Part shown: in pieces, positions 14,967-23,301 of the stretch
Layout of the letters: each line of letters starts with the position of its first letter
Numbering within the stretch: the first letter of the stretch is position 1
Source of the DNA: CAYQZD01 sp964421875
GTDB lineage: Bacteria > Electryoneota > Tariuqbacteria > Tariuqbacterales > Tariuqbacteraceae
Length of the DNA: 30,337 bases
Assembly: GCA_964421875.1 (NCBI GenBank)
Contig: CAYQZD010000042.1
Span: 1-30,337 of the forward strand
Direction: 5' to 3'
Notes under the pieces: generated by a model
Seen by the model: the letters and a program-made list of their open reading frames with translations, nothing else
Told to the model about the DNA's origin: nothing
The model's database searches: none
Made by a program: the position numbers and the translations under genes

Positions 14967-15902
14967 ATGAATATTATGACTGCGAAAAATTTGCTGGTCT
15001 TAGTGTTGACCGTTTTCTGGCTCGCTACCGCCGGGGCGGCGGCTGAATTATCCGAATTTCTCCCCTTATCTGCTGAAGTTAATAATTGGGAAGTAACCGA
15101 TACCAGGAACATTCGAAGCGACAATCAGCTCTACGATTATATCGACGGGGGAGCGGAGGTTTACCGCGCCTTCAATTTCAGGCGGCTCGCGGTGAGGACC
15201 TTCTACGGTGGAGATGATGTGGAGCTTATAGTAGAACTGTATGCTTTCAAAAATCCGGCGGACGCCTACGGAATCTTTACTATGCTCCCCGCCGGAGAAA
15301 TCCTGCCCCTGGGGAATAGCGGCGGTTACGACAGCGGCATCCTCCGCTTCTGGAAAGGCCCATATTACTGTAAAGTCTTCGTCAGCGGAGACTGGACGCA
15401 CTATAGGGATATTATCTTAAAGGCGGGAAGCGCGGTGGATGCAAAGATAGACGAAACGGGCGAACCACCCGAAATTGTGAGCCTGATGCCACAAAAAGAC
15501 CGCGCTAAAGAGGGGCTGCACTACTTCCATGAAAATATCTCACTGAAGAATCTGGTATATATTTCCCCCTTGAATTTCCTAAGATTAAACCGGAAAACCA
15601 ACGTGGTGATGGGAAGGTTCTTCAATTTGAAGGCGGAAAACATCTTCCTGCTTCTGGTGGAATACGCTTCAGACCAGGATTGCGCAGAAGCTTATGAATA
15701 TGTGGTGACAGATTTTATCCGCGCGGAAATTCCGGCTGAAGGCTGCCATCTGAGAGCTATACTCGAACCGGTGAGACATGTGGAAATCGACCGGGAGGGA
15801 AAATACCTCCTCGTCGGTTTCGAAGATGTTCAATCCGAACTGCTCTCCGCTCGCCTTAAAGAGCTGAAGATAAACTTGACGGAATATCTGAAGGGGAAAT
15901 GA
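14967..15902 (+). CDS. Exported DUF6599 family protein
   Basis: A protein of about 311 residues with an N-terminal signal sequence (LLVLVLTVFWLATAGAAA). Family features are the segment YDYIDGGAEVYRAFNFRRLAVRTFY, the ELIVELYAFKNPADAYGIFTML segment, and a second similar half with FLLLVEYASDQDCAEAYEYV. I placed the start at the ATG at 14967; a GTG at 14955 and an ATG at 14976 are alternatives. The gene follows the small membrane protein by 15 nt. Function is unknown; by analogy with other DUF6599 proteins it is exported. Confidence 0.72.
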   Translation: MNIMTAKNLLVLVLTVFWLATAGAAAELSEFLPLSAEVNNWEVTDTRNIRSDNQLYDYIDGGAEVYRAFNFRRLAVRTFYGGDDVELIVELYAFKNPADAYGIFTMLPAGEILPLGNSGGYDSGILRFWKGPYYCKVFVSGDWTHYRDIILKAGSAVDAKIDETGEPPEIVSLMPQKDRAKEGLHYFHENISLKNLVYISPLNFLRLNRKTNVVMGRFFNLKAENIFLLLVEYASDQDCAEAYEYVVTDFIRAEIPAEGCHLRAILEPVRHVEIDREGKYLLVGFEDVQSELLSARLKELKINLTEYLKGK

Positions 15903-15979
15903 CGCCAGCCGAGTTTTCACTATGAAACTTTTAGCACTCTTTCTCAATATTCATCATTCACAATTCAGCATTTATAACT

Positions 15980-17647
15980 ATGAAATCCGCCGACCCTATA
16001 ACTACACAAGTCATCCGTTACGGATTGGAGCAAATCGCCGATGAAATGGGCTACACAATGGTCCGCACCTCCCGCTCCACCATCATCAAGGAGATAATGG
16101 ACATCACCTGCGCCGTCTCCAACGCCCAGGGCCAAACCCTGGCGCAGGCGCACCACGCCCCTATGCTCCTTACCGGTTTCGAAATCACTATGGCGGAAAT
16201 TATCCGCCGTTTCCCCGACCAAGACCTCCGTGACGGAGACGTCATCATTTCCAACGATCCCTACTTAGGCGGTCAGCATGTTATGGATCTACAAACCTTC
16301 GCCCCCGTGCGCTTCGAAGGGAAACTGGTGGGATTTGTCGGTTCCATCGCCCACCATTCCGATATGGGCGGAGCCGCCGCCGGAGGTGTGGCGGGCGGAT
16401 TGACCGAAATCTACCTCGAAGGCCTCCGCCTCCCGATGGTGAAACTGTACAAAGAGGGCAGGGAAGACGGTGAAATCTTCCGCATCATCGAAAAGAACAT
16501 CCGCGTCCCCGATAAAACGCTGGGCGACATCCGCGCCCAAGCCGCCTCCAATTTCGTGGGAGTGCGCCGGATGAAGGAAATCTACGCCCGTTACGGTGTG
16601 GAGACCGTGGAAGCCTGCACCGCCCAACTGATGGATTACTCCGAACGCCGCATGCGCGAAGGCTTGAAACGCATCCCCGACGGCACCTACACCGGCGTCG
16701 ATTATGTGGACGACGACGGCGTGAACGATAATCCCATTAAAATTCAGGTCAACATCCATAAGAAGGGCGACGGCGCCCTCATCGATTTCGCCGGCACCGA
16801 CCGGCAGGTCAAAGGAAATGTCAACTGTCCAGTTGCCACAGCCCACGCCGCGGTTTACTACTCCCTGATATGCGTCATCGACCCTAAGGTCCCCCCCAAT
16901 TCCGGCTGTTACCGTCCCTTTGAGATTGAAATCGAAGAGGGGCTGGTCCCCAATCCCATATCCCCAGGGGCGGTCGGAGCCCGCACCAACACCTCCCAGA
17001 AAATCGCCGAAGCCACCATGCGCGCCCTGGCGGAAGCTTTACCCGGTAAAGTGATGGCTGGTTCTCACGCCAACATTATGACCTGCGGTTTCGCCGGGAT
17101 TAATCCTCAAACCCGCAAACGCTTCGTCTTTATCGACATCCAGGGCGGCGGCGCCGGAGCCCGTCCCACCAAGGACGGCAGGGACGGGCAGGATTCCCAC
17201 CTGGCGCGTTTTATGAACACTCCGGTGGAAGCGGCGGAACTCGAAGTTCCCTTGCGCGTTGAACGCTACGAATTAATCCCCGATTCCGGCGGCGCGGGAA
17301 AATTCCGGGGAGCCTTAGCGCTGCGCCGCGATGTCAGAACGCTTATTGACGATGTCGCCTTCAACCGTTACGCCGACCGTCAAAAATTCCCCCCGGAAGG
17401 GCTGTTCGGCGGAAAATCCGGTAGTATGGGTAAGTTTGTCCTTAATCCTGATACTCCCGATGAAACCCCGCTGAAATCGAAAGGGATGAGCGTCCTGAAA
17501 AAAGGAGATGTGGTCTCTATCCAAACCCCCGGCGCCGGAGGATACAGCGACCCAAAACAGCGAAATCCCAAGGCACTGGAAGCAGACCTCCGCGACGGTA
17601 AAATCACCGCGGAAAAAGCTGAATCCGAATACGGGAAGATAGTCTAA
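15980..17647 (+). CDS. Hydantoinase B/oxoprolinase family protein (HyuB-like)
   Basis: A 555-residue protein of the HyuB / acetone carboxylase family. It has MVRTSRSTIIKEIMD near the start, the SNDPYLGGQHVMD motif (about residues 91-103) and the IAHHSDMGG motif (about 121-129), followed by GLTEIYLEGLRLP. HyuB normally pairs with HyuA for ATP-dependent opening of hydantoins or 5-oxoproline, but no HyuA gene lies next to it, nor anywhere in the window. The neighbours are a DUF6599 gene and birA. The ATG lacks a Shine-Dalgarno and has an ATTCAT/CATTCA-type repetitive leader (15936-15979). The substrate cannot be read from the sequence. Confidence 0.85.
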   Translation: MKSADPITTQVIRYGLEQIADEMGYTMVRTSRSTIIKEIMDITCAVSNAQGQTLAQAHHAPMLLTGFEITMAEIIRRFPDQDLRDGDVIISNDPYLGGQHVMDLQTFAPVRFEGKLVGFVGSIAHHSDMGGAAAGGVAGGLTEIYLEGLRLPMVKLYKEGREDGEIFRIIEKNIRVPDKTLGDIRAQAASNFVGVRRMKEIYARYGVETVEACTAQLMDYSERRMREGLKRIPDGTYTGVDYVDDDGVNDNPIKIQVNIHKKGDGALIDFAGTDRQVKGNVNCPVATAHAAVYYSLICVIDPKVPPNSGCYRPFEIEIEEGLVPNPISPGAVGARTNTSQKIAEATMRALAEALPGKVMAGSHANIMTCGFAGINPQTRKRFVFIDIQGGGAGARPTKDGRDGQDSHLARFMNTPVEAAELEVPLRVERYELIPDSGGAGKFRGALALRRDVRTLIDDVAFNRYADRQKFPPEGLFGGKSGSMGKFVLNPDTPDETPLKSKGMSVLKKGDVVSIQTPGAGGYSDPKQRNPKALEADLRDGKITAEKAESEYGKIV

Positions 17648-17649
17648 CC

Positions 17650-17662
17650 CAGTGAGTCACTG
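17650..17662. repeat. Perfect palindrome CAGTGA-G-TCACTG between hyuB and birA
   Basis: A 6-bp dyad around one G. The same CAGTGA arm can instead pair with TCACTG at 17693-17698, with an inner GGGG (17671-17674)/CCCC (17689-17692) stem. So two alternative mRNA hairpins are possible just ahead of the abnormal birA start. Role unknown. Confidence 0.4.
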
Positions 17663-17718
17663 TAGATGAAGGGGATTGATTCATTAAGCCCCTCACTGCA
17701 TAAACCGGCGACCGGCAA

Positions 17719-18501
17719 CTGGAAACATACAGCAAAATCGACCTCGGAATCGATTCCGGCTTTGGTTCTAATATCCTCTACTTCTCCGAAATCGATTCCA
17801 CTAACCGCTTCCTTAAAGCGGGCGCGGGGGATTTCCCCCACGGAACTGTGGTCTGGGCTAACCGTCAAACCGCGGGGAAAGGCCGAGGCGGCCACCGCTG
17901 GGAAAGCCCGCCGGGTATGGGACTCTATTTCTCCCTGCTCTTGAAGCGGGGATTACCCGAAGGCAATGTCCAGCTTATATCGCTCCTCGCCTCACTGGCG
18001 CTGAAAGCTGCGGTGGAAAAATCCGAAGCCTGCGACTCCGATACTACGTTTAACATCGACATCAAATGGCCCAATGACTTACTGATTGGGGGCAGGAAAA
18101 TCGCCGGGATACTGGTGGAGACGGTCACTCAAGGCGATAGGTGCGATATAGTTATCGGAATAGGTCTGAATGTGCTGGCGAAAGCCTCCGATTTCTCGCC
18201 CTCGCTGCGGGAAACCGCCGCTTCGCTGGCGCAGTTTTACCCCGGTGAATGGGATTTGCGCCGCCTACTGAAGGGGATCCTGGGGGAATTCGAAAACCGG
18301 GTGAACGCTTTCAATCCCCCCGAATTGCTGGAACAATACCGCAGCCAATCCCGCATCTGGGGGAAACCCTGCCGCGTGGAAACCGCCCAGGGCGAAATCG
18401 CCGGAGTCTGCAGGGATGTCGGCGAAAACGGTGAACTTATAGTCGACACCGGAACCGGACCGCAGAAAATATTGTCCGGAACACTATATGTCGAGTGGTA
18501 A
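17719..18501 (+). CDS. birA: Biotin--[acetyl-CoA-carboxylase] ligase, without a canonical start codon
   Basis: Catalyses biotinyl-AMP formation and transfer to a carrier-protein lysine. Core motifs are LYFSEIDSTN, HGTVVWANRQTAGKGRGGHRW, IKWPNDLLIGGRKIAGILVET and IGIGLNV; the C-terminal SH3-like domain follows (GTLYVEW end). It lacks the N-terminal DNA-binding domain of E. coli BirA, so it is a mono-functional ligase. The reading frame is open back to a TAA at 17701 but contains no ATG, GTG or TTG before the conserved STN motif; the first GTG (17848) lies after it. A CTG at 17719 is the only near-cognate codon that would give a complete domain; an ATG at 17666 is in another frame. A sequencing or real frameshift is therefore possible. 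Confidence 0.8.
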   Translation: METYSKIDLGIDSGFGSNILYFSEIDSTNRFLKAGAGDFPHGTVVWANRQTAGKGRGGHRWESPPGMGLYFSLLLKRGLPEGNVQLISLLASLALKAAVEKSEACDSDTTFNIDIKWPNDLLIGGRKIAGILVETVTQGDRCDIVIGIGLNVLAKASDFSPSLRETAASLAQFYPGEWDLRRLLKGILGEFENRVNAFNPPELLEQYRSQSRIWGKPCRVETAQGEIAGVCRDVGENGELIVDTGTGPQKILSGTLYVEW

Positions 18502-18556
18502 TCCCGTCCCCAATTGCAGCAGTCTGTCTGACAATTATCAAAATGCGCTTTTTTCG

Positions 18557-18584
18557 TGGCGCAGGATCTCCGCACCCTGCGCCA
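18557..18584. repeat. Perfect 9-bp stem hairpin (TGGCGCAGG/CCTGCGCCA)
   Basis: The arms enclose a 10-nt loop and lie 55 nt after birA. A T run precedes rather than follows the hairpin on the plus strand, so termination is possible on the minus strand only; no gene there would use it. Confidence 0.4.
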
Positions 18585-18637
18585 TATATCTATAAATCAA
18601 TTAGATGCTGTCGACTGTGGACGGTATGTTCTTGAAT

Positions 18638-18680
18638 GTCATTCTGAGCCCGATGCGAAGCATCGGAGCGAAGAATCTCC
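18638..18680. repeat. GTCATTCTGAGCCCGATGCG-type repeat
   Basis: The 43 bases match 30288-30330 except at one position by eye. It contains the CGATGC/GCATCG dyad and the GATTCTTCG-type end common to a dispersed bacterial repeat. Confidence 0.65.
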
Positions 18681-18772
18681 AATAATAATAACCTATAATT
18701 ATTATGGGTTCTTCGCTGAATCGTGTGGGTAAACTGGTTCTATTAAGAATAATTGCTTGACTGTCTATAAAC

Positions 18773-18849
18773 AAATCCCCCTAAATCCCCCTTTTCCAAA
18801 GGGGGACTTTAAGATTCCCCCCTTAGAATAAGGGGGGCAGGGGGGATTT
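18773..18849. repeat. Palindromic repeat with AAATCCCCC/GGGGGATTT ends
   Basis: The outer arms pair, and two inner hairpins are seen: CCCCCTTTT/AAAGGGGG-type on the left and CCCCCCTTA/TAAGGGGGG on the right. This is a common G-rich dispersed repeat type, without coding capacity. Confidence 0.65.
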
Positions 18850-19067
18850 CTAACAATACACCATTGTTTATTTACCCATACAAAACAGCGAGGAACCTTA
18901 TTATGTTTATATTAATTGGTGATGCTTCAATTCGTTCAGTATGACATTCCTCAGGTTCATTCTCGAACAGACTGTGGCAATAAGGAATTTTATTCCGCCG
19001 AAAAGGAGGAAGGTCTAAGGGGGGAACTTTCATGCTTTCATACTTTTACACTTTCAAACTAACAACA

Positions 19068-19844
19068 ATGCCCAACCTTCTCGCTATAGATATCGGCAAC
19101 ACCCAGGTGGTGATGGGAGTATTCCTGGGTGAAAAGATGTCAGCCTCCTGGCGTATCGCTACCCAGCCTCAACGCACCGCCGACGAATGCTGGACTCAGG
19201 TGATGGCTTTCTGCGCGGCTTCCGGTATTACCCTCGACAGCCTGAAAAAAGCCGCCATCTCCTCCGTAGTCCCCCAGGTGACAGCCGCCTTCCGCCGTAT
19301 GGTTTATGAAAGACTGCCGGGGGTGGAGCCTTTCATCTTTCTGCCGGAGGAGTATAATGGAATAAGGATTCACTACGACAATCCCGCCGCAGTGGGCGCG
19401 GACCGCATCTGCAACGCCGTCGCCGGATTCAAACGCTTCGGCGGGCCCCTAATAGTGGTCGATTTTGGCACCGCCACAACCTTCGACCTCATCGCCGACA
19501 ACGGCGACTACCTGGGCGGAGTTATCGCCCCGGGGATGGAAACAGCAGCCGCTGAACTGCTCCGCCGCGCCGCCAAACTGGTGAAAGTCGATTTGAAATT
19601 CCCCGCCGCTGTGGTCGGCAATTCCACCGAAAAAAGCACCCAATCCGGCATTATGTTCGGCGCTTTAGAGATGGTTGACGGGCTGGTGAAGCGCATATGG
19701 GGGGAAATCGGAGGGCGGTGCCGGGTGGTCGCTACCGGTGGTTTAGCCCCGCTGATTACCGAATTCAGCCAAACCATCGAGGTCTATATCCCCTTTATGG
19801 TGCTCGAAGGATTGAACCTCATCTACCGGAGCAGGAAGGAATGA
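19068..19844 (+). CDS. coaX: Type III pantothenate kinase
   Basis: A 258-residue enzyme phosphorylating pantothenate, first step of coenzyme A synthesis. Motifs in order: LLAIDIGNTQVVMGVF (phosphate-binding), VGADRICNAVA, VVDFGTATTFD, GGVIAPGMETAAAELL and SGIMFGALEMVDGLV, then VVATGGLAPLI. The ATG at 19068 (MPNLLAIDIGN) is preferred; an in-frame upstream ATG at 19032 would add a tail encoded by the C/T repeat. It overlaps the next gene by four bases (ATGA), so the two are translationally coupled. Confidence 0.95.
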   Translation: MPNLLAIDIGNTQVVMGVFLGEKMSASWRIATQPQRTADECWTQVMAFCAASGITLDSLKKAAISSVVPQVTAAFRRMVYERLPGVEPFIFLPEEYNGIRIHYDNPAAVGADRICNAVAGFKRFGGPLIVVDFGTATTFDLIADNGDYLGGVIAPGMETAAAELLRRAAKLVKVDLKFPAAVVGNSTEKSTQSGIMFGALEMVDGLVKRIWGEIGGRCRVVATGGLAPLITEFSQTIEVYIPFMVLEGLNLIYRSRKE

Positions 19845-21310
19845 AACCGACAGCTTCACTGATAACTGCCGCGATGTTAATCACCGCCGCAGGATATGCG
19901 GTTGAACTGGACGTGGTATATCCCCGTCCCGCCTCGGAAGGGGAAATACCCGTCGTAGCCCAGGTCGATTCCACCTTCGTCTTCGGCTCTATCCATCCCA
20001 CAGACTGCTTTCTGGTGATTAACGGCGCTGTCGCCGCCATTTACCCCAACGGCGCTTTCATCGCCTATGTCCCCCTTGATTATCAGCGTATGGTCTTTGA
20101 ATTCGTCTCCTGCCCCGATGGAGAAGTTCTGCTTCGGATGCCCTTCAAATTCCCGGAGCCAGCCCCAGTGGAAGAGTTGGAATATTCCCTTCCCCTCACC
20201 CTGAAAGTGACCGACTCCCATTCCGTGATGCGCTACGGCAGCGCGCAGGGCGTATATTACATTTTCCCCGCCCTTGGAGCGTTGTGCCTGGCGGAAAAAA
20301 TCGACCGGAACTACTTCGGAGTGCGCCTAAAAGGCGGATTGTACGGGTGGATTGAAGGGAGGTTCACCGAGCCCCTGATTGAGACCGCTCCTCCGCTACG
20401 GAAAATGGTCTATTCTCTTGAGGTCGAGGAAGATTCCCGCGGAGCCCATATCATAGTCCCCTGCGGCAATAGTCCCCTGCACCGCGTTCAAGAAATGACC
20501 CATCCCCCCCGGCTCGAACTAACCCTGTACAACCTCGAATCCCACATCGACGTCATCCGCAACCGTTCCGACCTCATCAAGGAAATCCGCTGGAGGCAGG
20601 ATTCCCCCGAGGTGATGACTCTGACCATTTATCCCGGCATACCCCGAGTCTGGGGCTACTTTGCGGAAATCGATTTCGCCGGTAATTTCGTCTTTAACTT
20701 GACCCGCCCCCCGCAGTTCGAGTTCAAAAGCTTGAAAATCGCCCTCGACCCCGGACACGGCGGAGAAGACCTCGGAGCTATCGGCCCCACCCGGCTGACG
20801 GAAAAAGAAGTCAACCTCCGGCTAACCCTACTCACCGCGGAAAAGCTCCGTAAAAAAGGAGCCGAGGTCTTCCTCACCCGTACCGATGACAGGTTAGTCG
20901 GCCTCTACGAGCGGATGGAGTTAGCCAGGGAATGGGGGGCGGACATTTTCATCAGCCTCCATAACAACGCACTCCCCGATGGCAAGAACCCGGAACTTCA
21001 TCGGGGTTTGGGAGTGTATTATTACCATCCGCGCTCGCTGAATTTGGCGCGTTTCCTCCACCAAGGGCTGCTGCAGGAAACCGGACAGCCCGATAACGGA
21101 CTCTATTACGATAACCTCGCAGTGCCGAGAACCACCTATATGCCCGCGTTGTTGATTGAAACCGCTTTCATTATTCACCCGGAGGGAGAAATGATGCTGA
21201 GGAAGCGCAAGTTTTGGAAACGTGTTGCCGAAGGTATTTATCAGGGTATGCGGGATTTCCTCAAATTCGCGCGAGAGGAAGAGAAGAAGTATATCTCAAA
21301 TCCTGAATAA
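19841..21310 (+). CDS. N-acetylmuramoyl-L-alanine amidase (Amidase_3), exported
   Basis: A 489-residue exported cell-wall hydrolase that cleaves the MurNAc-L-Ala bond. A signal peptide covers about residues 1-20. A middle region of about 280 residues has SH3-like and AMIN-like beta-strand stretches (for instance YGWIEGRFTEPL near 175 and an HIDVIRNRSDLIKEIRW segment). The zinc catalytic domain starts near residue 299 with ALDPGHGGED, then EKEVNLRLT, ISLHNNA and the general-base glutamate in LIETAFI. The ATG overlaps coaX (ATGA) and has a GGAAGGA site. I cannot name the exact amidase type (AmiC-like or other). Confidence 0.87.
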   Translation: MKPTASLITAAMLITAAGYAVELDVVYPRPASEGEIPVVAQVDSTFVFGSIHPTDCFLVINGAVAAIYPNGAFIAYVPLDYQRMVFEFVSCPDGEVLLRMPFKFPEPAPVEELEYSLPLTLKVTDSHSVMRYGSAQGVYYIFPALGALCLAEKIDRNYFGVRLKGGLYGWIEGRFTEPLIETAPPLRKMVYSLEVEEDSRGAHIIVPCGNSPLHRVQEMTHPPRLELTLYNLESHIDVIRNRSDLIKEIRWRQDSPEVMTLTIYPGIPRVWGYFAEIDFAGNFVFNLTRPPQFEFKSLKIALDPGHGGEDLGAIGPTRLTEKEVNLRLTLLTAEKLRKKGAEVFLTRTDDRLVGLYERMELAREWGADIFISLHNNALPDGKNPELHRGLGVYYYHPRSLNLARFLHQGLLQETGQPDNGLYYDNLAVPRTTYMPALLIETAFIIHPEGEMMLRKRKFWKRVAEGIYQGMRDFLKFAREEEKKYISNPE

Positions 21311-21347
21311 CAGTTTCACACCATAAATAAATTATGAAAGAGGGGCT

Positions 21348-21824
21348 TTGGACACTGTATATCTATCCAGAGAAGGATTGGCGAAATTGGAGGCGGAACT
21401 CCGCGAATACACCGAAATCAAACGCCCGGAAATCGCTCGAAAATTGGAGGAAGCGCGGAAACACGGCGATTTGTCCGAAAACGCAGAATACGACGCCGCC
21501 CGCGAAGAGATGCACCGCATCGATATACAAATCCACAAACTGACAGATACGCTTTCCCGCGTGCAGATAATTGACGCCAAGATGATCGATTCCGGCAGCG
21601 TCCGCATCCTCAACCGGCTCCGCCTCAAAGACCTCGACAGCGGCGCTGAATTCACCTATACTCTGGTCTCGCCGGAAGAGATGGATGTGGAGAGCGGTAA
21701 AATATCGGTGAAATCCCCCGTAGGCAAAGCCCTGCTGGGAAAAAAAGTCGGCGAAACCGCCGAATTCACCGTCCCCGCCGGCCATAAGCGCTGGAAAATT
21801 TTGGAAATCAAGCCGCCGGAATAA
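21348..21824 (+). CDS. greA: Transcription elongation factor GreA
   Basis: A 158-residue cleavage factor that rescues backtracked RNA polymerase. It has the N-terminal coiled coil with the motif GDLSENAEYDAAREEM (about residues 40-55) and a C-terminal FKBP-like domain (VGETAEFTVPAGHKRWKILEI). It starts at a TTG (21348) preceded by AAAGAGGGG; the family start (MDTVYLSREGLAKLEAEL) supports this. It follows the amidase gene by 37 nt. Confidence 0.94.
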   Translation: MDTVYLSREGLAKLEAELREYTEIKRPEIARKLEEARKHGDLSENAEYDAAREEMHRIDIQIHKLTDTLSRVQIIDAKMIDSGSVRILNRLRLKDLDSGAEFTYTLVSPEEMDVESGKISVKSPVGKALLGKKVGETAEFTVPAGHKRWKILEIKPPE

Positions 21825-21855
21825 AAAAAATAGCATATAAACCAATCAATATTTT

Positions 21856-23112
21856 ATGATTGCTATGCCCCAAACAACCATCGAAAAAATCGTTAAGCGC
21901 CACTCCGATGCCCCCGCCAAATCCGGTGAAATAGTCTGGATGAACATCGATTTCCGCTCCGCCCGCGATTTCGGAGGCCCTAATGTAGTTAAAAACCTGC
22001 TGAAACAATACGAGGGCGATTACATCGATAACAAAGCCCGCACCGCCTTCACCTTCGACACCAACGCCCCCGCCAACACCATCGCCTACGCCGACAACCA
22101 GCACCTATGCCGCACCTTCGCCCGTCAGCAGGGCGTCCCTCTCTACGACGTGGACCAGGGCATCGGCACTCACATCGCTATTGAGAAGGGATTAGTTCTT
22201 CCCGGCGAAACCGCGGTCGGTACCGACAGCCACTACAACATTATGGGCGCCATCGGCGCCTTCGGCCAGGGGATGGGCGACCAGGACATCGCCTTCATCT
22301 TTAAAACCGGCAAAACCTGGTTCCAAGTCCCCGAAACCGTCAAAGTAGTGGTCGAAGGCAGCCTCCCGAAAGGAACCACCCCCCGCGACCTCACCCTGAA
22401 AGTGGTGGGAGCCCTGGGCACAGATAAAGCCCTGGGCAAAGCGGTCGAATTCTACGGCGGCGCAGTCGACTCCCTCGACCTTACCGGGCGCATAACACTC
22501 GCCTCGATGGCCACCGAAACCGGCGCCATCGCCTTCTTCATTCAGCCCGATTCCCGCGTCCTCGATTACTGCAAGGGCAGGGCGGGGGAGAGGAGCTTCG
22601 AACCGGTCTGGGCTGACCCCGGCGCGGAATACACCGCCGAAATCGTCATAGATGTTTCCAACCTGAAGCCCCAAATCGCTCTGTCGCCATCGCCTAACAA
22701 GGTGGTCGATGTCAAGGAAGCCCTGGGCAAACCGGTCGATTCCATCTTCCTCGGCTCCTGCACCAACGGGCGCTACGAAGATTTCGCCGCCGCTCACTCC
22801 ATCCTGAAGGGAAAGAAAATCGCTCCGGGCGTGATGTTCAAAGCCGTCCCCGCCACGCGGGAAGTTTACAGCAAGCTCCTGAAAGAAGGGATAATCGCCG
22901 ATTTGTTCGAGGCGGGTGTAATCCTCTCGCAGCCCGGCTGCGGAGGCTGCGCCTCCGGCCAGCTCGGTATGACCGGCAAAGGCGAAGTGCAATTGTCCAC
23001 CTCCAACCGCAACTTCCCCGGCAAACAGGGCGCCGGCGAAACCCACCTGGTCTCCCCCGACACCGCCGCCTACAGCGCGTTGGAAGGGGTAGTGGCGAAT
23101 CCGAATGCGTGA
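21856..23112 (+). CDS. 3-isopropylmalate dehydratase / homoaconitase large subunit family protein
   Basis: A 418-residue [4Fe-4S] dehydratase large subunit of the LeuC/HacA type. The iron-sulfur cysteines are in SCTNGR and QPGCGGCASG, and GTDSHYNIMGAIGAFGQGMGDQD is the typical substrate-site segment. It isomerises 2-isopropylmalate (leucine synthesis) or a related hydroxyacid, but needs a small subunit (LeuD), which is absent on both sides. The gene lies 31 nt after greA. The ATG at 21856 or 21865 may be the start. Whether it acts in leucine synthesis or another pathway cannot be told from the sequence. Confidence 0.87.
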   Translation: MIAMPQTTIEKIVKRHSDAPAKSGEIVWMNIDFRSARDFGGPNVVKNLLKQYEGDYIDNKARTAFTFDTNAPANTIAYADNQHLCRTFARQQGVPLYDVDQGIGTHIAIEKGLVLPGETAVGTDSHYNIMGAIGAFGQGMGDQDIAFIFKTGKTWFQVPETVKVVVEGSLPKGTTPRDLTLKVVGALGTDKALGKAVEFYGGAVDSLDLTGRITLASMATETGAIAFFIQPDSRVLDYCKGRAGERSFEPVWADPGAEYTAEIVIDVSNLKPQIALSPSPNKVVDVKEALGKPVDSIFLGSCTNGRYEDFAAAHSILKGKKIAPGVMFKAVPATREVYSKLLKEGIIADLFEAGVILSQPGCGGCASGQLGMTGKGEVQLSTSNRNFPGKQGAGETHLVSPDTAAYSALEGVVANPNA

Positions 23113-23301
23113 ATTAGCTGCGAGCTGCAAGCACCAGGAATGGACGATTTTCATGTGAAAAACCACTTCAAAACGAGCATTCTACGACTATAAAAGAACG
23201 ATTGCTTAAAAAGCAGGATTTTTAAATGAAAATTCTCAACTCAAGACAAATAGAAAAACTCAAGTACAGGATTCAACCATAATCGTTATATTTAACACTG
23301 C

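Larger units (their letters stand above)
18502..19067. other. 566-nt repeat-rich intergenic region between birA and coaX
   Basis: No gene. It holds a perfect 9-bp hairpin at 18557-18584, a GTCATTCTGAGCCCGATGCG-type repeat at 18638, a CCCCC/GGGGG palindromic repeat at 18773 and a C/T-rich degenerate tandem tract right before coaX (19024-19067). Confidence 0.65.

Noticed and set aside
19032..19067. Upstream ATG for coaX
   Set aside because: The extra 12 residues are encoded by the C/T tandem tract, and the conserved start of the family is at 19068.
22192..23166. 324-codon minus-strand frame opposite the LeuC-type gene
   Set aside because: Gly/Phe/Asp-rich composition typical of antisense readings of a GC-rich gene; the plus-strand frame has all family motifs.
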